Shown: piece after piece, positions 35,468-42,929 of the stretch | Numbering within the stretch: the first letter of the stretch is position 1 | Layout: each line of letters begins with the position of its first letter | Assembly (NCBI RefSeq): GCF_012641365.1 | Contig: NZ_JABAIM010000005.1 | Location: 141,287 to 205,286 of the forward strand | Direction: 5' to 3' | From: Leeia aquatica | Lineage (GTDB): Bacteria; Pseudomonadota; Gammaproteobacteria; Burkholderiales; Leeiaceae | Length of the DNA stretch: 64,000 bases | Program-made: the position numbers and the translations under genes | Notes under the pieces: model-generated | The model's database searches: none | Told to the model about the DNA's origin: nothing | Seen by the model: the letters and a program-made list of their open reading frames with translations, nothing else

Positions 35468-36145
35468 TTAAAGCGGTAGCTGGCAGCGCGCCGAGAGATG
35501 GCGCATTACCGCATGCAGGGAATTACAGACGGTGATGCCATGCGCCAGCAGCGCGCTGGAAGGCGCCTTGAGGTCCGGCACCATCAGTGGGGTCATGCCT
35601 GCGGCCAGAGCGGCCTGGACCCCAGGCTCGGAATCTTCCAGCACGACGCAGTGCGCCGGTTCCACCCCCAGCCGCTCGGCGGCGGCCAGAAAGATGTCGG
35701 GCTCCGGCTTGCCACGGCTGACCTGATCGCCGCCGATCACATGTTCAAAGTAGCGCTGCACGCCGGCATGCGCCAGCTTGCGCAGCGCCATATCATGCCG
35801 GGTGGAAGTGGCCACGGCGCGCGGCATGTTCAGTCGCTGCAGCCAGTCCAGCAGCTCGAACAAGCCGGGCTTGGTCTGCAGTCCGCCATCAAACAGCGCC
35901 GCCTCATAACGCGCCTTGAAGCGCTCACGCACCGCCAGCGGATCGAAACCCGAACCGAAATGCGCGGCCAGTATCTGGTCGGTATCGCGCGAATTGCGCC
36001 CCACCAGTTGCATGGCCAGCGAACGATCCATCACATAACCGTGATCCGCACAGGCATCCATGCCGGCTTGCTGAGCGATGCGCTCGGTATCGAGCATCAG
36101 CCCATCCATGTCAAACAGCACGGCATGCAGCTTCAAAACAGACAT
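35468..36145 (-). CDS. HAD superfamily phosphatase, beta-phosphoglucomutase-like
   Basis: This 225-residue protein has the HAD motif I FDMDGLMLDTE (nucleophile Asp and acid/base Asp), motif II TSTRHDMALRKL, the lysine in GKPEPDIF (motif III) and motif IV VLEDSEPGVQAA. The cap and spacing fit subfamily IA (phosphoglycolate phosphatase or beta-phosphoglucomutase type). The substrate is unknown. AAGGAGGG precedes two adjacent ATG codons; the second (36145) has the better spacing. Confidence 0.88.
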   Translation of the reverse strand: MSVLKLHAVLFDMDGLMLDTERIAQQAGMDACADHGYVMDRSLAMQLVGRNSRDTDQILAAHFGSGFDPLAVRERFKARYEAALFDGGLQTKPGLFELLDWLQRLNMPRAVATSTRHDMALRKLAHAGVQRYFEHVIGGDQVSRGKPEPDIFLAAAERLGVEPAHCVVLEDSEPGVQAALAAGMTPLMVPDLKAPSSALLAHGITVCNSLHAVMRHLSARCQLPL

Positions 36146-36154
36146 CATCCCTCC

Positions 36155-36865
36155 TTAGGGCTGGGCCTGGATACGGCCCATCAACAGCGCTTTACTGGCT
36201 TGCGGAATATAGTCGGACACCGGCAAGGTGCTCCAGGTATACCCCAGTGGTACACCGTTCAGATCGGCATACAGGCGGATGGTACCGCGCCCGACACCGT
36301 TGGCATTGCCACCCGGCAGCGCGCGACTATCGCGCGGGCCGTGCGCCGACTTGCTCGAGTCAATCACCTTGACCTGCCACTGGTAGGTGCCCGGCACCTT
36401 GGGTGGGCTGGAGCCGCCGGACTCAACCGGTGCCTCATCCACGATCATGATGTGACCGGTATCATCATCCTCAGGCGGATTACGAATCACGATCAAATCC
36501 CCCGGCTGCAGGTTCTGCACCCGGGTGACGGCCTGAAAACCCTGGTTCTCGGCCACCGCCTGAAAGTAATGAATGGCCTGTGGCTCACGGCCGGCCCGGC
36601 TACGCAGGCTGGCCAGCAGCTTGGGCTGCGTCCGCGAGAGTAAGCCATTCACCAGACCGCTGCAGTCGGTATACGCCGTCGCTTTGCCACTATCCGGCCA
36701 GGTGATCTGACTCTGATGTTGATAGTGGCTGGCCCCGGCACTCAGGCTGCCCAGCAGGCTGCGTACCAGCGTCAGGTGGGCTGGGGCCTCTGCCGACCAG
36801 GCCGGTAGCGCCAACAACAGTGCCAGCCCACACAGGGGACGTCCAAGCGTACGAAAGATCACCAT
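36155..36865 (-). CDS. secreted NlpC/P60- or CHAP-like protein
   Basis: This 236-residue protein has a Sec signal peptide (about 1-24, ending PAWSAEA). The mature part has YTDCSGLVNGLL, then LQPGDLIVIR and DTGHIMIVDEAP, the Cys and His arrangement of NlpC/P60 or CHAP cysteine peptidases, often acting on peptidoglycan. Overall similarity to a named family is not clear, so activity is unproven. It starts three bases after the exonuclease stop and is followed by the HAD gene after nine bases, so the three form an operon. Confidence 0.65.
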   Translation of the reverse strand: MVIFRTLGRPLCGLALLLALPAWSAEAPAHLTLVRSLLGSLSAGASHYQHQSQITWPDSGKATAYTDCSGLVNGLLSRTQPKLLASLRSRAGREPQAIHYFQAVAENQGFQAVTRVQNLQPGDLIVIRNPPEDDDTGHIMIVDEAPVESGGSSPPKVPGTYQWQVKVIDSSKSAHGPRDSRALPGGNANGVGRGTIRLYADLNGVPLGYTWSTLPVSDYIPQASKALLMGRIQAQP

Positions 36866-36868
36866 GGG

Positions 36869-38329
36869 CTACATACCTCCTTGTCGCGATGGGCGCACCA
36901 ACACGCGATGCACCCGGTCCTGCGGATAACGGCGCAGGGTGGATTGCAAAATACGATACAGCTCAGCATCAAACGGAGGCAACGGGGCCTGCAACAGATC
37001 GATAGCCGCTGCCTCAGTGGGCGCCGAGCCCAGATAACGCCATTGGTACAATGCATGCCAATCGGCATGCAGGCCGCTGCTGTCCGGCTCTTGCAACAGA
37101 ACGGGCCCTGGATACGGCCACTCTGCCAGGCGCAGCTTGCCCAGCGCGGTCATCAGTCGGGCGCTGTGAAAAGACAAGGGTTCCCGCCCGACGCAGGCCC
37201 CCGCGCATTTGCGCCCCTGGAAGGCAAAGCAGGGACTATTGACTTGGCGTCCCGGCTGCTCCAGCCCAAGATGGATGAGACAGAGCTGGTAGCGTTCCGC
37301 CAGCTTGCGCAGGGCCTGCTGCGCCTCACGCGGGCTGCGGTAGAGGCCGTGGCAGGCCTGCCCGTCCGGCAGTGGGTCACGCAGCGATACCAGAGCGGGT
37401 CGAAACACCTCTTCTCCCACTCGCTGCAGTACCCAGCTCAACACTTCCGCTCCGGCGCGCCCCTGCGGATTGGCGGCAGGCTGGTGTTGCTGCACCCATT
37501 GCGCCTCCAGCAGGCTGGCACCCAGCTCGCCACAGGTACTGACATGCTCGATGCGGCGAACCTGCGCGCCCAGCCCCGGTGGCAAGCCCTTGGTCGGTTT
37601 GTCACTGAAATGAGTCAGTATCCGTTTGCGCAGGTGGCTGGCCTTGCCCACATACAGCGGCCCCTGCTCGCCCCACAGCTGATAGGCCCCGGGGCCATCC
37701 GGCAGCTGGTCCAGCGACTCCGCATCCAGTCCCGGCGGCAATACCGGCCCTTGCAGCATCTCGGCCACCGCTTGCCATACCACCTCCGCCCCCAGCTCCG
37801 CTTCAGCGGCCTGCAGAAAGTGCCACAGCAGGCGAGCATCGCTCAGCGCACGATGGCGGGTCGCGTCTGACGGCAACTGGTGCCGTTCCACCAGCGCATC
37901 CAGATTGTGTTTGTAATGTTGGGGGTAGAGCTTGCGCGACAGTTTGACGGTACAGAGCACAGGCGCCCGAAACGTCAGCCCAACACCGGCAAACGCCTGT
38001 TTGAGGAAGCCATAGTCAAAACGGGCATTGTGGGCGACGAACAGCTTGCCCTGCAGCCGCGACCAGACCTCCTCCGCCAGCGCGTCGAAACGCGGTGCGT
38101 CTGCCACCATGGCATCGTCAATGCCGGTAAGCCGGGTAATGAAAGGCGGGATGGCTTGCTGCGGGTTGACCAGGCTGCTCCACGCCTGCACCTCTCCATC
38201 CAGCACCTCCACCAGTCCTATTTCGGTGATACGATCCCGCTCCACCGAAGCACCGGTGGTTTCCAGGTCCACGCACACCAGCGCCGGGCGCTGCACCATG
38301 CCATGCTGCCGTTCAATGAAAGCTCGCAT
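36869..38329 (-). CDS. DEDDh exonuclease fused to GIY-YIG (Cho/UvrC-like) nuclease
   Basis: This 486-residue two-domain nuclease has an N-terminal DnaQ/epsilon-like 3'-5' exonuclease (about 15-185) with DLETTG, HNARFDYGF and HRALSDARLLW motifs. Next is a GIY-YIG domain (about 210-300; GAYQLWGEQGPLYVGKASHLRKRI) and a UvrC/Cho-type region with CFAFQGRKCAGACVG. It may act in repair of bulky lesions. ATG 38329 (MRAFIERQ) starts the exonuclease domain; upstream frame is low-quality. Such fusions are known in betaproteobacteria. Confidence 0.88.
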   Translation of the reverse strand: MRAFIERQHGMVQRPALVCVDLETTGASVERDRITEIGLVEVLDGEVQAWSSLVNPQQAIPPFITRLTGIDDAMVADAPRFDALAEEVWSRLQGKLFVAHNARFDYGFLKQAFAGVGLTFRAPVLCTVKLSRKLYPQHYKHNLDALVERHQLPSDATRHRALSDARLLWHFLQAAEAELGAEVVWQAVAEMLQGPVLPPGLDAESLDQLPDGPGAYQLWGEQGPLYVGKASHLRKRILTHFSDKPTKGLPPGLGAQVRRIEHVSTCGELGASLLEAQWVQQHQPAANPQGRAGAEVLSWVLQRVGEEVFRPALVSLRDPLPDGQACHGLYRSPREAQQALRKLAERYQLCLIHLGLEQPGRQVNSPCFAFQGRKCAGACVGREPLSFHSARLMTALGKLRLAEWPYPGPVLLQEPDSSGLHADWHALYQWRYLGSAPTEAAAIDLLQAPLPPFDAELYRILQSTLRRYPQDRVHRVLVRPSRQGGM

Positions 38330-38421
38330 TGTACGCCCTTTGCCGACATACGGCAGGCAGGGTGCGCCTGACCCCGCTACACTGAGCATGTCCCACCCTG
38401 CACCATGCCGCTGGAACCGAC

Positions 38422-39195
38422 ATGATCCGCTTATTCGCTGTCTCCATTTTGCTGGGGCTCACGGCACTCCCCGTCCATGCCTTCCGCCTGTGCGTTCCCG
38501 AGCAGGACTTTTACCCTTTGATGGTCCTGCAAGGGCGGGATGGCACCGCGGTGCGCCTGACCAATATGGTTTTTGATCAGCTGGATATGTCGCTGGAGGT
38601 GGTGCACCGCCCCATTACCCGATGCCTGCAAGAGCTGCAGCACAATCTGGTGGATGGTTTCCTCGCTTCGCCCTTTACCCCGGAGCGCAGCCAGATGGGG
38701 GTGTTCCCGTTGAAAGATCAGGATGGGTTACCCGATGAGCGATTGGCAACGCTGGAGTGGACCTATGCACTGTACCGCCGCAAAGGCGATACGGTAGGCT
38801 GGGAAAATCGCCGTTTCACCGGACTGAACGGACCACTGGGCATCTCATCAGGTGCCGCCATTACCCTGACCATGCGGCAGCAAGGCGTGGAGGTGGATGA
38901 TGGCGCCAGTACGGTCATCCTGAATCTGGAGAAGCTGGCCGCCGGCCGGGTGCAGGCCAGCCTGCTGCCCCGCTCGGTGGCGGACTATCTGCTGCTGCAC
39001 ACCCCAAAGTTGCAGGCCACCATCGAGCAAGCCCACCCCGAAGTGGCCACCGGCAAGCTCTATCTGCTCCTGGCCAAAGACTGGTTCCAGCGCAACCCGA
39101 TACTGGCACAGCAGCTCTGGGCGGCTTTCCCCAAAGTGCGGCGCTCCAAAGCCTACCAGCGCAGTGAAGCGGACTTCCTGCGGCGTTACCCCTGA
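38422..39195 (+). CDS. periplasmic solute-binding protein, family 3-like, orphan
   Basis: This 257-residue protein has a signal peptide (about 1-20, ending PVHAF) and a fold like bacterial family 3 solute-binding proteins: RLCVPEQDFYPLM, YVxxP-like ITRCLQELQHNLVDG, ALYRRKGDTVGW and LLAKDWFQRNP. It is degenerate compared with classical amino acid binders, and no permease is next to it. The ligand is unknown. Its 3' end overlaps the convergent MFS gene by ten bases. Confidence 0.75.
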   Translation: MIRLFAVSILLGLTALPVHAFRLCVPEQDFYPLMVLQGRDGTAVRLTNMVFDQLDMSLEVVHRPITRCLQELQHNLVDGFLASPFTPERSQMGVFPLKDQDGLPDERLATLEWTYALYRRKGDTVGWENRRFTGLNGPLGISSGAAITLTMRQQGVEVDDGASTVILNLEKLAAGRVQASLLPRSVADYLLLHTPKLQATIEQAHPEVATGKLYLLLAKDWFQRNPILAQQLWAAFPKVRRSKAYQRSEADFLRRYP

Positions 39196-40409
39196 GACGG
39201 CACCCCGGTTTCCCGCGCGGCCAGCCGGGTATAACCATACCAAGCGGTGATGGAAAGTACATTCAGCACCAGCATGCCCGCTGACAATCCCGCCAGGGAG
39301 GGTGACAGCCAGGGGGACAGCACACCGCTAACCACGGCCGAAAACGCCACCTGCAAAGAGGCTTGCAAAGAGGCCACCATGCCCCGTCGGGACGGGTTGC
39401 ACTCCAGTGCCAGCAGCGTGAGCGTGGCACTGCCCAGCGACATGCCGATGTTGAACACCATCAGCGGCCCGATATTCAGCCAAACCGAAGGCTGCCCCCA
39501 GCAGCTGTGCAGCAGGTTGAACAGGGCCGCTCCGCCCAGCATGGCAAACGCCAGTCGCATGACCTGCATCGGTGTCAGCTTGCCCGCCAGCCTGCCTGAT
39601 AGCCAGCCGCCAAGGAAAATCCCCACCACGGCCGGTACAAACATATAGCCAAACTGGGTTTCCTTCAGCCCAAGATGATGGACCAGAAACACCGGAGCGG
39701 AGGAAATGTAGAGGAACAAGCCACCAAAATTGAGGGCCACGCAGGCCACCAGCAACAGGAAACGCCCGTGGGTCAGCAAGTCGCGATACCCCTCCAGCAG
39801 CGCATGCGGAGCCAGTGATTGGCGCTGATGCAGGGGCAAGGTTTCCGGTAGTGCCCGCCAGCACACCATCAACAAGATGGTCGCCACCAGGCCGACAAAC
39901 AGGAAGATGGAATGCCAGCCAAACGCCACATGCAGGGCGCCCCCGATGATCGGGGCAATGCCCGGCGCAATGGAAAACAACATGGTGACGCGGGACATCA
40001 GCACTTGCGCCACATGGCCGTCAAAGCGGTCGCGAATCATCGCTCTGCCCACCGCAATCCCGGCTCCGGCAGACATGCCCTGTAACGCCCGGAACACCAG
40101 CAGGTATTCGATGCGGTAAGAGGCTGCGCAACCAAGAGTCGCTATCGCAAACACAAACAGCGACACCAGAATCACCGGTCTGCGCCCGACGGCATCGGAA
40201 ATCGAGCCATGCCACAGCATCATGGCGCTATAGGCCAGCATGTAGACCGACAAGGTCTGCTGCACCTGCAAGGGCGTTGCATGCAAGGTACGGCCAATTT
40301 CCGCGAAGGCCGGCAGATAGGTGTCAACCGAGAACGGCCCCAGCATGGCCAACGCAGCCAGCATGGCGGCGAGGGTCCAGTCCGGGTGGTGGCGGGTGGC
40401 GCGGGTCAT
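39186..40409 (-). CDS. Bcr/CflA family MFS drug exporter
   Basis: This 407-residue, 12-helix major facilitator protein has MLGPFSVDTYLPAF in helix 1, the A-motif-like GSISDAVGRRPVIL, and the RALQGMSAGAGIAVGRAMIRD helix 4 segment typical of the Bcr/CflA drug-proton antiporters. It would export bicyclomycin, sulfonamide or other small drugs. No regulator is next to it. Confidence 0.92.
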   Translation of the reverse strand: MTRATRHHPDWTLAAMLAALAMLGPFSVDTYLPAFAEIGRTLHATPLQVQQTLSVYMLAYSAMMLWHGSISDAVGRRPVILVSLFVFAIATLGCAASYRIEYLLVFRALQGMSAGAGIAVGRAMIRDRFDGHVAQVLMSRVTMLFSIAPGIAPIIGGALHVAFGWHSIFLFVGLVATILLMVCWRALPETLPLHQRQSLAPHALLEGYRDLLTHGRFLLLVACVALNFGGLFLYISSAPVFLVHHLGLKETQFGYMFVPAVVGIFLGGWLSGRLAGKLTPMQVMRLAFAMLGGAALFNLLHSCWGQPSVWLNIGPLMVFNIGMSLGSATLTLLALECNPSRRGMVASLQASLQVAFSAVVSGVLSPWLSPSLAGLSAGMLVLNVLSITAWYGYTRLAARETGVPSQG

Positions 40410-40501
40410 GAATGGTCCTTGCTAAAGAACCATCATGCGTGGATGACCATGCAAGGTACAGGTACAGCCGGATAGAAATCAGGCGGACAATTCTGTTGAG
40501 A

Positions 40502-41104
40502 TCAATCACGCCGCCATTGCCACTCCGCCTGCCAGTTTTCCGCCCGCTTGGGCGTGATGCTCCGGTAGAAGGCGCGCAGTTGTTCCAGATCCTGATCCAT
40601 ATTGCCGCTGGGCATGATGGCCGGGCCAAAGCCGCCACGCTTGCGCCGGTAGTCCAGATAGGCGGGTACCATGGGCACCGCCGCCCCCAGCGCCACATGG
40701 TAGAAGCCGGTTTTCCAGGTTTGCACCACACCACGGGTGCCTTCCGGGGTGATGGCGAGAGTCAGCTGCGGATAGCGCGCCACCGTCTCGACCAGTTGCT
40801 CCACCAGATTGTAAGCACGATCGCGCTTGACCGGGATGCCGCCCAGCCAGCGCATGACTGGCCCGGCAGGGCCCTTGAACAGGGAGTGCTTGCCCAGCCA
40901 GCGTGGCTTGCCACCTCCAGCAAAGCACAATGCCAAGCCGATTGGGAAATCCCAGTTGCTGGTGTGAGGGGCGACTACCAGCACATATTTCTGGTGCGCC
41001 GGAAACGGGTTATCCAGCTTCCAGCCACTCAGCCACAGCCCGACACGGGATACCAGTACAAACAGATGCCGCAGTATCGGCGTTTCAAATACAGTGCGCT
41101 GCAT
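40502..41104 (-). CDS. 1-acyl-sn-glycerol-3-phosphate acyltransferase (PlsC-like)
   Basis: This 200-residue membrane-associated acyltransferase has the HX4D motif in APHTSNWDFPIG (about residue 47) and the substrate motif TPEGTRG (about 118). The family transfers fatty acids to lysophosphatidate or related lipids. ATG 41104 is chosen; an upstream TTG at 41155 is in frame but lacks a good ribosome-binding site. It is divergent from def. Confidence 0.88.
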   Translation of the reverse strand: MQRTVFETPILRHLFVLVSRVGLWLSGWKLDNPFPAHQKYVLVVAPHTSNWDFPIGLALCFAGGGKPRWLGKHSLFKGPAGPVMRWLGGIPVKRDRAYNLVEQLVETVARYPQLTLAITPEGTRGVVQTWKTGFYHVALGAAVPMVPAYLDYRRKRGGFGPAIMPSGNMDQDLEQLRAFYRSITPKRAENWQAEWQWRRD

Positions 41105-41235
41105 GCCGGACCACTCAAACGGGAAAAGGCGTTCACTATACTGCGTTCTGTTCAACCTTGCTCACCCGACCGGTCAGTAGTGCGGGGGTTGGGGCGGCAT
41201 GGCACAATAGCGGCATTGCACTCAGGTAGACCCGC

Positions 41236-41769
41236 ATGGCCATCCGCCCCGTCCTGAAAATGGGCCACCCCACCCTGCTGCTGCACGCCGAACCCGAAAC
41301 CCGGTTTGGCAGCCTCGAATTGCGTGCGCTGATTGAAGACCTGCACGACACCATGCTGGCGGAAGGTGGTGTGGGGATTGCCGCGCCACAGATTGGGGTG
41401 TCCCGCCAAGTGGTGATCTTTGGTTTTGAGCGTAGCGAACGTTATCCGGAAGCCCCGCCCGTCCCCTATACCGTCTTGCTGAATCCGGTCATCACCCCGC
41501 TGGACGAGGTCGAGGAAGAGGGCTGGGAAGGCTGCCTGTCGGTACCCGGTTTACGTGGCAAGGTGCCACGCCATGTGCGCATTCGCTACCAGGGCCAGGA
41601 CCCGGATGGCCAGCCGATTGACCGGGTGGCAGAAGGCTTCCATGCCCGCGTGGTCCAGCATGAATGCGACCACCTGTGGGGCACCCTCTACCCCACCCGC
41701 ATCCGTGACCTCAAACAGTTTGGCTTTACCGATGCCCTGTTTGCCACACCGTCACCCTCCACTGACTGA
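41236..41769 (+). CDS. def: peptide deformylase
   Basis: This 177-residue enzyme removes the formyl group from new N-termini. It has all three motifs: [17 protein letters not shown] (Cys ligand) and QHECDHLWG (two His ligands and catalytic Glu). It is not next to fmt, so it is probably a second deformylase copy; the main def-fmt locus would lie elsewhere. A short 79-base spacer separates it from the acyltransferase promoter side. Confidence 0.95.
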   Translation: MAIRPVLKMGHPTLLLHAEPETRFGSLELRALIEDLHDTMLAEGGVGIAAPQIGVSRQVVIFGFERSERYPEAPPVPYTVLLNPVITPLDEVEEEGWEGCLSVPGLRGKVPRHVRIRYQGQDPDGQPIDRVAEGFHARVVQHECDHLWGTLYPTRIRDLKQFGFTDALFATPSPSTD

Positions 41770-41772
41770 CGC

Positions 41773-42333
41773 TTAGCCCAGATAGAAGCAGCGGGCACAT
41801 ACCGAGCGGTAACGGCTGTTGCCGCCCACTTCCACCTGCTCTCCTTCCCTCACCCGCTGCCCTTGGGCATCGATGCGGGTGTTCATGGTGGCTTTGCGAC
41901 CACACAGGCAAATGGTCTTCATTTCTTCGAGGTCATCCGCCAGCGCCAGCAGATAGATGGCTCCGGGGAAGGGTTCGCCCTGAAAGTCACTGCGGATGCC
42001 GTAGCAAATCACCGGAATATTGCGGGTGTGGGCAAAGCGGTGCAGTTGCCGCACCTGGCCCGGGGTCAGGAACTGGGCCTCATCAATCAGCACGCAGGCC
42101 AACTGTTGCTCATCGGCCAGCGCGGTACCAAAATCCAGCTGTGGCGAAAAGGTACGCGCCTCCCGCTGCAAACCCAGCCGTGAGGCGATCTGCCCCACCC
42201 CAAAGCGGTCATCCAGTTCTGCGGTATACAGCACTACCCGCTGCTGCTGTTCTTCGTAGTTGAAAGCCACCTGCAGCAAGGCGGTGGATTTGCCTGCATT
42301 CATCGCGGCATAACGGAAATACAGTTTGGCCAT
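41773..42333 (-). CDS. tdk: thymidine kinase
   Basis: Tdk phosphorylates thymidine for salvage. The 186-residue protein has the P-loop MNAGKSTALL (about 11-20), the DEAQFLT acidic motif, the lasso region and a four-cysteine zinc site (CLCGRKA and CARCFYLG at the C-terminus). It ends four bases from the convergent def stop and is three bases downstream of yaeQ. Confidence 0.96.
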   Translation of the reverse strand: MAKLYFRYAAMNAGKSTALLQVAFNYEEQQQRVVLYTAELDDRFGVGQIASRLGLQREARTFSPQLDFGTALADEQQLACVLIDEAQFLTPGQVRQLHRFAHTRNIPVICYGIRSDFQGEPFPGAIYLLALADDLEEMKTICLCGRKATMNTRIDAQGQRVREGEQVEVGGNSRYRSVCARCFYLG

Positions 42334-42336
42334 GGA

Positions 42337-42903
42337 TTACGCCTTGAGGCTACGGGACGCTGGATCCCCTTGCAGACAGCTGAGTCGCACGGTGACCGAA
42401 TGCTCGCCATCCGTGAGCCAGACCTCACCATCCTGCAGGGTACACTGCAACTGCATGTTGCGCTGGGTCAGCCGGGTCATCGCCTGACTATCCTCTGCGC
42501 TCACTCGCCACACCAGCAGATTGTCCAGCCCGGACAGCTCACCGCGCTGTTGTGCCCACCAGACGTCGGCCGCCGCGCCGCCATACACCAGCAGCACCAC
42601 CTGCTGTGCCCGGCGACTGGCCTTGCGCAGCTGTTTGGGGTCAGGCAGACCAACGTCGATCCACCACAACAGCTCACCGCTGTAGTCCTGCTGGGCCAGC
42701 GCGGCTTCATCTTCATTGGAGAGTCCACGCCCAAAGGCCAGCCGCTCATCGGCATAGAGGGCAAACGCCAGCAGGCGCACCATCAGCCGCTCGTCGGTCT
42801 CGGAGGGATGTCGCGCCAGGGTCAGCGCGTAATCCTGATAGTGGCCGCGCTCCAGATCAGCCAGCTGCAGATTGCATTTGAATACGGTTGCGCTGAGCGC
42901 CAT
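42337..42903 (-). CDS. YaeQ family protein
   Basis: This 188-residue protein shows the YaeQ pattern: MALSATVFKCNLQLADLERG, LTLARHPSETDERLMVRLLA and WWIDVGLPDPKQLRKASRRA. YaeQ has a PD-(D/E)xK nuclease-like fold, and a role in transcript elongation has been proposed. ATG 42903 matches the family start; five extra residues upstream are not used. It is co-directional with tdk, three bases apart. Confidence 0.92.
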   Translation of the reverse strand: MALSATVFKCNLQLADLERGHYQDYALTLARHPSETDERLMVRLLAFALYADERLAFGRGLSNEDEAALAQQDYSGELLWWIDVGLPDPKQLRKASRRAQQVVLLVYGGAAADVWWAQQRGELSGLDNLLVWRVSAEDSQAMTRLTQRNMQLQCTLQDGEVWLTDGEHSVTVRLSCLQGDPASRSLKA

Positions 42904-42929
42904 GATGCATCCCGGCAAAAGCCGCGATT

